NCBI RefSeq assembly: GCF_003185655.1
Contig: NZ_QHJQ01000003.1
Location: 401,458 to 465,457 of the forward strand
Length of the DNA stretch: 64,000 bases
Source of the DNA: Coraliomargarita sinensis
GTDB lineage: Bacteria; Verrucomicrobiota; Verrucomicrobiia; Opitutales; Coraliomargaritaceae
Direction of reading: 5' to 3'
Shown: one piece after another, positions 37,089-47,944 of the stretch
Layout of the letters: each line of letters starts with the position of its first letter
Position numbering within the stretch: position 1 is the stretch's first letter
Translations under genes and position numbers: made by a program
Notes under the pieces: generated by a model
Databases searched by the model: none
Told to the model about the DNA's origin: nothing
The model's input: the letters and a program-made list of their open reading frames with translations, nothing else

Positions 37089-37143
37089 CTCGCAAAACCG
37101 GAGTTTTGCGTTCCCGGGAACGCAGCTCTCCCGAGCTGCGCGT
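37089..37143. repeat. REP-like triple-hairpin repeat, copy 2
   Basis: Second copy of the 55-bp unit, with all three palindromes intact (third hairpin CGCAGCTctcccGAGCTGCG). It lies 38 bp after the nucleotidyltransferase remnant. Confidence 0.85.
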
Positions 37144-37294
37144 AGCAGGCCCATCACATTAACCCGACACCATAGTAGCGGGAGCTTCCAGCTCCCCCCC
37201 CTTAGACGATAATTTTCGACCTACCCCCCTCCAAACCATCCCTAACGTTAAATGATTTGAAATGACACTCACAAGCTGGCACGATTCTGAAGCA

Positions 37295-37975
37295 ATGAAA
37301 TGGTTACCCCCCTCAGCCAGCTCGGCCTCTATCCGCATTCTCCTTCCACTACTCCTTTTATTGACGGGCTGTGAAGAGAAAGTTGCCTATAACGATAACT
37401 ATGAAAGGCACGAAGGAGATGACATGATTCTTCGCGAGCTATTGGGCGTCCACACGCTCAGAAACTCATTTCAAAAGCCTGAAGGAATGAAGAGTTTCTG
37501 TGTCGGCGTGATTCTTATCGAGAAAGAGGAGGTCGTGGGTATCAGCGTATGGCAACCCGGCAATGGCCTGCATACCGTTCACTCAGGTGGGCTAAAGGAA
37601 TACGCCAAAACCATTCACGCAGAGTATGTTATTCGGAAAAAGGACGATGATTGGCAGAGCGTCTTTCGGGTTAATCCAAGTTTTACCTCCCAGCAAGCAG
37701 AGGTGAACAACAACTTCTGGGATATTTTTTCATCTGATAAGTTACGCACCCGCGGCACAAATATGAACATGGCATCGCAGATCGGGGATTTGACAGTCAT
37801 TGCCGCAATATATGGTGCGGAGGAATACGTTTCTGTTGCGCCCCTGGACCAACTGCTTCGAGACATGGACTACCTGGCACTACTTGCCGTGCGGTTCTAC
37901 CCAGAAGATATTACCTCTGAGATGCCACCTCGCCTGACCAAGGAAGAATTGCAGAAAATTATTTACGGAGATTAA
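37295..37975 (+). CDS. Lipoprotein of unknown function
   Basis: From ATG at 37295 a 226-residue protein; another ATG 11 codons upstream (37262) is possible. The signal peptide has a Leu-rich core and lipobox LLTGC. The mature part (about 200 residues) begins with a short charged linker and looks like a mixed alpha/beta domain (SFCVGVILIEKEEVVGISVW). No known motif. Single gene. Confidence 0.72.
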   Translation: MKWLPPSASSASIRILLPLLLLLTGCEEKVAYNDNYERHEGDDMILRELLGVHTLRNSFQKPEGMKSFCVGVILIEKEEVVGISVWQPGNGLHTVHSGGLKEYAKTIHAEYVIRKKDDDWQSVFRVNPSFTSQQAEVNNNFWDIFSSDKLRTRGTNMNMASQIGDLTVIAAIYGAEEYVSVAPLDQLLRDMDYLALLAVRFYPEDITSEMPPRLTKEELQKIIYGD

Positions 37976-38167
37976 TCGAATGATTCGGGTCTGCGTCGCT
38001 TGCGCGTCGTTGAACTGAGATACCGTAAGATTTAAAACTGCATGCTGGCTGGACCGCTTTGACGCGCCATGCTTCGGATCCATTCATAACGCGAGAGCGG
38101 CCTGACAACTGGCAGCGTTTACTTCATTTACGGAGATTATCGGAATACACCCTCACTCACAGCTAGC

Positions 38168-38416
38168 ATGATCGGTTCTTCAACTGAGTCTGACATTGAT
38201 ATCGCAAGCCTGCACAATGGTGACCAAGCCAACAATGAAGAATGGTATTTGGCCCGCGCAGATTTCACGAATGAAGACGGATACAGTTCAATTGACTACT
38301 CCTTTAGCGGAAGTAGAGGTTTCGGAATTATAGTAACATCCGTTCCGGAGCCCAGCACAGTAGGTATGCTCTTGGTGGCGGTTGCCGGGCTTGGATTGAT
38401 CCGTCGTCGTCCTTAA
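38168..38416 (+). pseudogene. C-terminal fragment of a PEP-CTERM protein
   Basis: An 82-residue frame whose last 25 residues are a typical PEP-CTERM sorting tail: VPEPSTVGMLLV, membrane segment, then RRRP. Such tails anchor exported proteins for exosortase processing, but no signal peptide precedes it, so the front of the gene seems lost. A 14-bp sequence (ATTTACGGAGATTA) at the end of the previous gene recurs near 38129, just before this fragment, suggesting a deletion or duplication. A terminator follows. Confidence 0.55.
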
Positions 38417-38435
38417 GCGCATCAACATATAATTT

Positions 38436-38467
38436 ATCAAAAGGCGGGAGTGATTCTTCCGCCTTTT
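38436..38467 (+). terminator. Terminator after the PEP-CTERM fragment
   Basis: Stem AAAAGGCGGGA with TTCCGCCTTTT (one G-T pair), 7-nt loop, then a T run. Confidence 0.85.
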
Positions 38468-38758
38468 TTCGTTCTACCCTCCCAAAGGGCTCAATAAGCA
38501 AATTATACGCTCTTAAAGAAGGTTCGACCCGATGGACTATGTGGCGTGTCCGCTCGCGGACGCCCCCGCCCAAGTGTTGGGTGCGACGCGCGATGCCGCA
38601 ACAGCGCTCGACCACCGGGCACGCCACGGAAAATGGGCATTCGTCCAGATCAACGTAGCGCCAGCGTGCGCGTACGAATCAAAACCGGTGTACCCTCGTG
38701 GCCAGCGCGAGGGCCCAGAAGGTTCAAACGCAAAATATAAAGATTAGGCAATTTATAC
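38468..38758. other. Palindrome-rich intergenic region
   Basis: About 290 bp without a gene I can support. It contains GTGGCGTGTCCG at 38539-38550 and its near reverse complement CGGGCACGCCAC at 38617-38628, a short hairpin GTCCGCtcGCGGAC between them, and further GC-rich palindromes. It looks like a repeat element of the REP kind. Confidence 0.45.
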
Positions 38759-38790
38759 AAAAAGGCCCGCTCGTTCGAGCGAGCCTTTTG
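38759..38790 (-). terminator. Terminator of the nrdB-nrdA operon
   Basis: On the minus strand AAAAGGCTCGCTCG pairs with CGAGCGGGCCTTTT (one G-T pair, 2-nt loop centre) and runs into T. It lies 12 bp after the nrdA stop. Confidence 0.85.
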
Positions 38791-38801
38791 CAATTTAAAT
38801 C

Positions 38802-42053
<3,252 letters not shown>

Positions 42054-42197
42054 GGAGTGGTTGTTCGTTGGAAGTTGCTGGTTGTTAGGGGACGGTTTTT
42101 TCAGGGCAACGAAGCGTGCGCAAAGCGCACGCCGCGGTGTTGTAGGTAATCGTTAAATTGTTTCAGTCTGACGGCCGGACACAGGATAAAAATATAA

Positions 42198-42247
42198 GAT
42201 CGTGACTCTCGTATCGCGTATCCCGGATCTCATATCTCGTATCCCGA
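42198..42247. repeat. Degenerate 11-12 bp tandem repeat between nrdB and nrdA
   Basis: Read on the minus strand: several tandem variants of GGGATACGAGAT (GATACGAGA, GGGATACGCGAT, GAGATATGAGAT) directly after the nrdB stop. Low-complexity repeat, perhaps formed by slippage; no hairpin with a T run is seen. Confidence 0.6.
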
Positions 42248-43330
42248 TCAAAGTTCGTCGTCGTCGACCGAACCGAGGGCCGAGGCTTTTTGGTATTCGG
42301 TGACGCGGCCTTCGAAGAAGTTTTGCTCCTTCTTGATATCCATCATCTCGGCCAGCCAGGGGAAGGGGTTCTCCACACCGTCGCTGAGCGGCTTGAGGCC
42401 GACACCGTCCAAGCGACGATCCGCGATATAATCGATGTACTGGCAGAATTCGTCGGCGCTGAGACCCACCGCGTTGACCGGCAGGCAGTCGCGGATGAAT
42501 TCCTTCTCGAGATCGATGGCTTCGCGCATCATTTCGCGCAGCTCTTCGCGGAATTCCGGTGTCCAAACATCCTCGTTCTCCTCGATCAGATCCATCAGAA
42601 GGTTGCGGAAGACTTCGATGTGGTTGGATTCGTCGCGCAGGGTGTAGCGGAACATTTGACCGATGCCGGGGAACTTGTTCTGACGGTAAAGGGAGAGCAC
42701 CATCCCGAAGAGGCCGTAGAACTGCGTGCCTTCCATGCATTGGCCGAAGAGGAAGAGGTTCTTGGCAAAAGCCTGCTTATCGGCCGTGGTTTCCAGATCC
42801 ATGTCGCGACGCAGGGCGCGGGAGTTGGACACCACAAACTCGGTCTTCTTCTCGATAGTCGGAATATCTTCGAACATCGCCTCACACTCGTGCGGGTTGA
42901 TGCCCAGCGAGCTGATCATGTAAACCAGGGAGTCGGCGTGGATGTTTTCCTCGTGGGCGTGGCGGCCGAGCACGAGCTTGAGCTCCGGAGCGGTTACGAG
43001 CTCGCGGGTCACGTGCTGGATATTGTCCCCCACGATCCCTTCGGCGGCCGAAAAGTAACCGATCGCCATCTTAATGATCCAGCGCTCGACGTCGTCAAGG
43101 TCACTGCTGCGCCAGAGCTCCACATCCTTCTGCATGGGGATATCCTCCGGCTCCCAGTGATTGTTCTTCATCGTCTTGTAAAGATCATAGGCCCACTGGT
43201 ACTTGAGCGGCAGGATGTTAAAGAACATCGTATCTTTACCGTTAATGACCTTTTTCGCGCGAAAAGCTTCTTCTGCTTTGGTCTGGTCGAGGACGAAGGT
43301 TTTATCACCGATAGTGTAGGATTTTTCCAT
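42248..43330 (-). CDS. nrdB: Ribonucleotide reductase small subunit, probable class Ic
   Basis: A 360-residue R2 protein, similar in memory to the Chlamydia R2 over its length (GQCMEGTQFYGLFGMVLSL, ADRRLDGVGLKP, NPFPWL). Six metal ligands are conserved: E97 (SAAEG), E128 and H131 (HEENIHAD), E200 (MEG), E234 and H237 (LRDESNH). The residue that carries the tyrosyl radical in class Ia is Leu135 (HADSLVYM), where Chlamydia has Phe. A manganese/iron cofactor without a tyrosyl radical is therefore predicted. First gene of the nrdB-nrdA operon, with NrdR boxes about 190 bp upstream. Confidence 0.93.
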   Translation of the reverse strand: MEKSYTIGDKTFVLDQTKAEEAFRAKKVINGKDTMFFNILPLKYQWAYDLYKTMKNNHWEPEDIPMQKDVELWRSSDLDDVERWIIKMAIGYFSAAEGIVGDNIQHVTRELVTAPELKLVLGRHAHEENIHADSLVYMISSLGINPHECEAMFEDIPTIEKKTEFVVSNSRALRRDMDLETTADKQAFAKNLFLFGQCMEGTQFYGLFGMVLSLYRQNKFPGIGQMFRYTLRDESNHIEVFRNLLMDLIEENEDVWTPEFREELREMMREAIDLEKEFIRDCLPVNAVGLSADEFCQYIDYIADRRLDGVGLKPLSDGVENPFPWLAEMMDIKKEQNFFEGRVTEYQKASALGSVDDDEL

Positions 43331-43906
43331 ATTTAGTAGGAGCGGGTTGAGTGTTGTAATTAAAAGTAGATTTTTCGGCTGCGGGAACCGGCATTTGGAG
43401 ACAGCTCACGCAGCGTCTGAAAGTTGTTGGAAAGGAGTTATTTAGGGCCTCTTATAGGGTAAATTAGTCGTAAATTCTGGCCAAAATCTGAAGGCGAAAA
43501 ATTCCACTGTCAATAAAACGAACACAAGATATTGTAAAATTTTCAGGTATTAGCACTAGATATAGTAATTGTGCACATCTTATTCACAAATTAATGTGAG
43601 CAAGTTGGGGGCCAGTCGCAAGTGTCGGTTCGTATTTTCCCGAAGAAAATCGGGGAACCGCGTACGAGCCGCTCGACCAAGGAAATTTGCCAGACGAATC
43701 GTCCAGATCACACCGGCATCAAAGCAACCGAATCATGCCTGGATACTTTAACAGAAGGAGAGGCAAAACACCCCCACTATATTATCTGCAACTTTCTTTG
43801 CCAAAGAACGATCTCCATCTTACTAATGGCCATAATCAACAGTTACTGCGTACCCGGCGTTTGGACGCCGAACCAGCCCACCTACAAAAAAGCGACCCCC
43901 CGAAGC
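43331..43906. other. Divergent intergenic region between nrdB and the sigma factor
   Basis: About 575 bp. It holds the AT-rich nrd promoter region with the NrdR boxes and the upstream part of the ECF sigma gene. The sigma frame is open back to 43622, but that part has no family character. Confidence 0.5.
43522..43568 (-). promoter_or_regulatory. Paired NrdR boxes
   Basis: Two 16-bp sites fit the NrdR consensus (ACACwAtATaTwGTGT): ACACAAGATATTGTAA at 43522-43537 and GCACTAGATATAGTAA at 43553-43568. They lie 31 bp apart, three helical turns, the usual spacing for NrdR pairs. They lie about 190-240 bp upstream of nrdB, so the operon is probably repressed by NrdR when dATP is high. Confidence 0.75.
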
Positions 43907-44467
43907 ATGCCGGAAGTGAAAACTGCGCAGGACGAAGACATCGACAGCCGGGACATGCGCTTGATCGCGGAGGGCGACCGGGAGGCTTTTACCGATCTTG
44001 TCGAACGCTGGCAGAACCGCCTGATCAACTTCTTCTACCGTTCCACCGGCAACCGGGCCGACGCCGAAGACCTCGCCCAGGATACCTTGATCGAACTCTA
44101 TCGGGTGGCCCCGCGCTACCAGGCTCGCGGTACCTTCAACGCCTTCCTCTTCACCCTCGCCCGCCGCCGCATGATCGACAGCTTTCGCAGAAAGGCCCGC
44201 CGCCCGCTGGAATATATCGACCCCACCGATTCCGCCATGCAGCAGCAAGCTGAAGAAAGCGACCAAACCCGCGAAATCGAAGAAGCGTTTCACCGCGCCC
44301 TGGGCACCCTGCCCGACAACCACCGTCACGCCATCCTCATGCTTCAGCAGCAAGGCCTCAGCTACGAGGAAATCGCCCAGGCCCTCGACGCCAGCCTCAG
44401 CGCCGTCAAAACCTGGATCCACCGCGCCCGCACGCAACTACGCCAGGAACTCAAGGATTTTGCCTGA
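43907..44467 (+). CDS. ECF-type RNA polymerase sigma factor
   Basis: A sigma-70 family extracytoplasmic-function factor. Region 2: AFTDLVERWQNRLINFFYRS, DAEDLAQDTLIELYR and FLFTLARRRMIDSFRRK (the -10 recognition helices). Region 4: LPDNHRHAILMLQQQGLSYE followed by ALDASLSAVKTWIHRARTQL (-35 recognition helix). ATG at 43907 gives 186 residues, a typical size; ATG at 43826 would add 27 residues. It is followed by a membrane protein that looks like an anti-sigma factor and by a DUF3106 protein, so the three probably form one stress-response unit. Confidence 0.88.
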   Translation: MPEVKTAQDEDIDSRDMRLIAEGDREAFTDLVERWQNRLINFFYRSTGNRADAEDLAQDTLIELYRVAPRYQARGTFNAFLFTLARRRMIDSFRRKARRPLEYIDPTDSAMQQQAEESDQTREIEEAFHRALGTLPDNHRHAILMLQQQGLSYEEIAQALDASLSAVKTWIHRARTQLRQELKDFA

Positions 44468-44589
44468 CCTGATTTCAGGCGCAGCGGTTCACCCGTTTCC
44501 AGCTCATCCCAACCACCACTCAACCACCCACCACCCCGTCACGCCGTAGCCTCCAATTCATCTAGAGCGAAGGCGGATCAACCACCTTC

Positions 44590-44635
44590 CCACCTTCATA
44601 CCTTTCCACCTTCATACCTTCCCACCTTCATACCT
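44590..44635 (+). repeat. 16-bp tandem repeat in the leader of the anti-sigma-like gene
   Basis: Two full units and one partial unit of CCACCTTCATACCTT(T/C), ending four bases before the start codon at 44639. C/T-rich, no purine-rich ribosome site visible. Confidence 0.75.
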
Positions 44636-44638
44636 AAA

Positions 44639-45034
44639 ATGGACCCACTAGACCGAAAGATCGACGACTTGCTCGCCAGCCGTCCAGCCAAAGCGCCGGA
44701 TGACTTTGCCGACCGCACCCTGGCCAAACTTGATGCGCGCGCTGAGCTCAAAAAGTCCGGCGGGCTTGCCTCATTAATTCGCTTCGCCCTGCCGATGGCT
44801 GCCGCCGTTGCCCTGGCGTTTATTCTCTACAAACAGTTCACGCCGGACGGCACCGAAGCACCCGCCCAAGTCGCGGACAGCCCCATTTCATCTGACGAAG
44901 ACCTTAACAGCTACGAAATCCAGGAGATTCTCCTCCTGCAGGAAGGGCTCGCCGGCTTCGCCCGAATCGAAGCCGAGGAACTCAGCCGTGGCGATGACCT
45001 CCTAATTACTCTCGAAACCCTCTACTCCATATAA
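44639..45034 (+). CDS. Putative membrane anti-sigma factor
   Basis: A 131-residue protein with a cytoplasmic N-terminal helical part (residues 1-42, DDFADRTLAKLDA), one membrane segment (46-63) and an acidic outer domain. The layout and place after an ECF sigma gene fit an anti-sigma factor, but the usual zinc-binding anti-sigma motif is absent. It is 4 bp from the DUF3106 gene. The role is inferred from context. Confidence 0.65.
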   Translation: MDPLDRKIDDLLASRPAKAPDDFADRTLAKLDARAELKKSGGLASLIRFALPMAAAVALAFILYKQFTPDGTEAPAQVADSPISSDEDLNSYEIQEILLLQEGLAGFARIEAEELSRGDDLLITLETLYSI

Positions 45035-45037
45035 GCC

Positions 45038-45526
45038 ATGAAGACATTGAAAACATTTCAAATTCTGATCCTCGGCCTGAGTCTGACAAGCTTACCACAG
45101 GCAGGTTTTGCCGAGCACCACGAGGAACGCGCCAAAGAGCGCGAATCCCGCATGCTCATGCATCTGCTGAAGATGGACGACACCGAACTGACGAAGCTCC
45201 GCCAGACCGTTGAGCGGATCGAAGCGATGAGTCCGGAGGAGCGCGCCAATATGCGGAAACGTCTGGGTAAATTACAGGACATGACGCCCGAAAGGCGAAA
45301 AGCTCTGCGCGAGCGCTTCGAAGCGATCCCTAAAGAAAAGCGCGAAGCCATGCGCCAGCGCTGGATGGAGATGAAGCCCGAAGAACGCCGAGAATGGCGG
45401 CAAAAGCTCCGCAATATGAGCCCGGAGCAGCGGGCCAAAGCCATGGAAGAAGCAGGCTTCATGCCGCCCAGACACCACGGCAAAAAGCGCGAAGGCAAAG
45501 AAGGCCCGCCGCCACCCTTGGACTAA
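45038..45526 (+). CDS. Secreted DUF3106 protein
   Basis: A 162-residue exported protein (signal peptide 1-25). The mature part is made of repeated short helices of the pattern MSPEERANMRKRLGKL, MTPERRKALRERFEAI and MKPEERREWRQKLRNM, which I recognise as DUF3106. The heptad-like Arg/Glu composition recalls Spy/CpxP-like periplasmic sensors and chaperones. It ends a three-gene unit with the sigma and anti-sigma-like genes, suggesting a sensing partner. This is inference. Confidence 0.8.
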   Translation: MKTLKTFQILILGLSLTSLPQAGFAEHHEERAKERESRMLMHLLKMDDTELTKLRQTVERIEAMSPEERANMRKRLGKLQDMTPERRKALRERFEAIPKEKREAMRQRWMEMKPEERREWRQKLRNMSPEQRAKAMEEAGFMPPRHHGKKREGKEGPPPPLD

Positions 45527-45865
45527 ATCCCACAGGGTTCAGCAGTTACCGGTTCATCCGTTTTCGCTTAGTGGCCAAGCGAACCGGAGTCAGAACATTC
45601 CTGTCCTGATCACAGTTCTTCGCCCAAAGAAAGTGGACAGAAATGTCCACACTCCGGCTCGCCATTTATTACTCCCCCGCCTCCAGCAGCCGATACCCCT
45701 GAAAAACCATGCCCATAGCGCCGAAAAACAAACGTCCACCCACTCCCCCTGTCACGCCGTAGACCCACCAGGGCGAAGGCGGAAAAAATCTGCCATCCCT
45801 AGCTTGACAGAGCGGGACTCGATCACAATATCCCGCCCTTCGTCGTCACTTGTGATGGCTCACCT
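45527..45865. other. Intergenic region before the tRNA genes
   Basis: About 340 bp. It holds the inverted repeat at 45579-45662 and the promoter of the tRNA pair. No gene seen. Confidence 0.4.
45579..45662. repeat. Long imperfect inverted repeat
   Basis: 28-bp arms at 45579-45606 and 45635-45662 match at 23 of 28 positions when one is reversed. The right arm region itself contains a perfect hairpin GTGGACAgaaaTGTCCAC (45633-45650). Probably a REP-like element or a terminator hairpin for the unit before it. Confidence 0.7.
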
Positions 45866-45938
<73 letters not shown>

Positions 45939-45944
45939 GGACAT

Positions 45945-46025
<81 letters not shown>

Positions 46026-46028
46026 TCA

Positions 46029-46068
46029 CCCGCTATGGCCCTTGAATAAAGGCCTAGCGGGTTTTTTT
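46029..46068 (+). terminator. Terminator after tRNA-Thr, supplied by the provirus
   Basis: Stem CCCGCTA-GGCC with GGCC-TAGCGGG (one bulged T), 10-nt loop, then seven T. It starts 3 bp after the attL core and so belongs to the element. Confidence 0.88.
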
Positions 46069-46117
46069 GTTGCCTGCTATTGGCATACGCAGTTTAAGAC
46101 AGATACGAGTCTTAAAC

Positions 46118-47305
46118 ATGGCAAAGCGGGCGAAAAGTGGGCGACGGATTGGAATGCCGAAAATCTATCCTTCGGGAAAGAAGTCTCACCCGTGGATGGT
46201 GTCCTGGAGGCATCAGGGAAAACGGGATCGCTACTACTTCAAGACCGAACAGGCCGCGAAGGAGAAGCTGGATGAGCTGGAAAAGAAGATTCTAGTTGAA
46301 GGTGCCGAAGGCGTCTACTTCGACGCGAACGCCCGGGCCGAATGGCGGGCCGCGACGAATATCCTCCAGCCGTTCAAGGTCTCGCTGATCGAAGTTGCCC
46401 AGGACTACGCCAATCGGCACCGATCGGTGCATGACTCGATCCGGTGGGACGATGCCGTTTTCCAGCTCGTCGAAAGCCTCGAACGGGCCAACCGGCGACC
46501 AAAGACGATTAAAAGCACTCAGAAGCGCCTCAAACTCTATCAGGAGTACATCGGGGCAACTTCCCTTGCCGACTTCACTGCGGAGAACGTAGAGGCCTTC
46601 CTCGCGTCCGGAGACTGGAAGCCGTCGACCGTGGCCGGTTACCGCGTGGCCCTTTCCAGCCTGGGGAATTTTGCCATGCGCCGGAAGTGGATCGCCGAAA
46701 ATCCCGTCGACGGGATCGAGCCGCCGAAGCTGGACCGAGGAAACCCGACCGTCTACACCGTCGAAGAAGCGAACCGGCTTCTCCACGTCGCGGCCAACAT
46801 GCGGAGCCAGTATCGAACCGGGAAAAAACTGCACTACGATCAGGGCCGGATCGTGCGCCGCCTCTGCCTGCTTTTGCTGGCCGGGCTCCGGCCGGAAGAA
46901 GTCGACCACCTTAAGCCGGAAAACATGCTTCCGGACGGAATTCGCGTGTCAGTCGGAAAGATTCGCGGACGGCGTTCCGTGCGTATCGTGCCTATGTCGC
47001 CGCAGTTCCGCGCCTGGTGGGACGCCTATCCGAATAAATTTTCAGATTTTTCGCCCCCGAATTTCCGCCGTCTCTACGAACGCGCGAAGAAAACGGCCGG
47101 GATCGAAAAGACCGGGACCGATCTGGAACGGCACACCTGGATTTCCTGCCGACTGGCCGCCACCGGTGATGAAAACAGGACTTCCCGCGAAGCGGGCAAC
47201 TCCCCGGCCGTGATCTATTCAAACTACTTCCAGCTCATGACGGAGGCCGAAGCTCGGCAGCTCGGGGCCTTTACTCCCCTTCCGGGTGCCTGCTGTTCGA
47301 TTTGA
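46118..47305 (+). CDS. int: Tyrosine recombinase (integrase)
   Basis: Catalyses site-specific integration and excision at tRNA-Thr. ATG at 46118 gives 395 residues. N-terminal Arg/Lys-rich arm-binding-like part, SAM-like core-binding domain (about 85-190), catalytic domain (about 205-380). Catalytic residues: R258 (LLAGLRPEEVDHL), K281 (VGKIRG), R338 (LERHTW) and Tyr370 or Tyr367 (VIYSNYF). The usual first His of the HxxR box is Asp335, and the later His/Trp is Asn (AGNSPA), variations seen in some families. Adjacent to attL, reading into the element. Ended by the terminator at 47366. Confidence 0.92.
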   Translation: MAKRAKSGRRIGMPKIYPSGKKSHPWMVSWRHQGKRDRYYFKTEQAAKEKLDELEKKILVEGAEGVYFDANARAEWRAATNILQPFKVSLIEVAQDYANRHRSVHDSIRWDDAVFQLVESLERANRRPKTIKSTQKRLKLYQEYIGATSLADFTAENVEAFLASGDWKPSTVAGYRVALSSLGNFAMRRKWIAENPVDGIEPPKLDRGNPTVYTVEEANRLLHVAANMRSQYRTGKKLHYDQGRIVRRLCLLLLAGLRPEEVDHLKPENMLPDGIRVSVGKIRGRRSVRIVPMSPQFRAWWDAYPNKFSDFSPPNFRRLYERAKKTAGIEKTGTDLERHTWISCRLAATGDENRTSREAGNSPAVIYSNYFQLMTEAEARQLGAFTPLPGACCSI

Positions 47306-47365
47306 CAAGGTTGGGGCCAAATGCTTGGCTCTACCTTGTCAGACAGCCATATCTGATCCTTTCTT

Positions 47366-47403
47366 AGCCCTCCGGTTGTTGCGTAGCCGGGGGGCTTTTT
47401 ATT
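47366..47403 (+). terminator. Terminator after the integrase
   Basis: Ten-bp stem AGCCCTCCGG with CCGGGGGGCT (one G-T pair), 11-nt loop, then T5. It overlaps by a few bases the stop of the convergent toxin-like gene. Confidence 0.85.
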
Positions 47404-47944
47404 GGATCGGGGCCAAGGGAATTTCGTTCCTGGAACACCATTGATGAATAAGCTCCCAGTTATCCCTTTTCCCAGGACTGTATACTACTAGTTGGAATAC
47501 CTTCACATCTCCTTTGATATTCCTAGGCCTCAGCTTCACCCTAGACCCTTTCGGGAGAAAAGGAACAAGTTTAAGCATCCTCCAAACCTCAACCAAAGAC
47601 TGCTTCTGGCGCAGGTAAGGCCGAAGATCTGGCGAAAGAAGGACGTAGGTACGACCTAATTCTTCACACAAGAGCGGCAAGCGCGGCTTTTTTCGATCCC
47701 TCCCGTAATCGACTGACACAACGACCCAGTCTGGCTCATCGCCTAGTTTTTGAAGCCATTCCGGATCATCCTCACCAGCTCGTGTAAAATCAGTAAGATG
47801 AAGTGTTCGAAAGTCATATTCCGAGCTGGTACATTTTGGAGCATAATCATGCTGATAGAATTCTCTTAGACGCTCCTCAACCCTGGGGCTCATGCACTCA
47901 TCGAAGAACAACCAGAGAGGGGTTTTAGGCTGCGATTCCGACAT
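47399..47944 (-). CDS. PIN-like toxin of a VapC45-type module
   Basis: From ATG at 47944 a 181-residue protein (a GTG at 47959 would add five). The N-terminus WLFFDECMSPRVEERLREF fits the PIN-like DUF5615 group (an Asp/Glu start strand typical for this nuclease fold), and the later strand DWVVVSVDYGRDRKKPRLPL and loop LLSPDLRPY also fit. It follows the DUF433-like gene with a 20-bp overlap, the order of VapBC45-like toxin-antitoxin pairs. Predicted RNase that is silenced by the partner; probably keeps the provirus in the cell or excludes other phages. Family assignment from memory. Confidence 0.7.
   Translation of the reverse strand: MSESQPKTPLWLFFDECMSPRVEERLREFYQHDYAPKCTSSEYDFRTLHLTDFTRAGEDDPEWLQKLGDEPDWVVVSVDYGRDRKKPRLPLLCEELGRTYVLLSPDLRPYLRQKQSLVEVWRMLKLVPFLPKGSRVKLRPRNIKGDVKVFQLVVYSPGKRDNWELIHQWCSRNEIPLAPIQ

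Noticed and set aside
38532..38747. Two small frames over the palindrome-rich region
   Set aside because: They run through hairpins of a repeat-like element and overlap each other in different frames; no coding evidence.
42153..42740. 195-codon minus-strand frame overlapping the end of nrdB
   Set aside because: Alternate frame of nrdB running into the degenerate tandem repeat; no protein pattern.
44590..44635. CRISPR-like array
   Set aside because: Units are contiguous 16-bp repeats without spacers, and no cas gene is present in the window.
46029..46117. Upstream extension of the integrase frame to 46067
   Set aside because: The extension runs out of the tRNA terminator T-run and has no ribosome site; ATG at 46118 fits the basic integrase N-terminus better.
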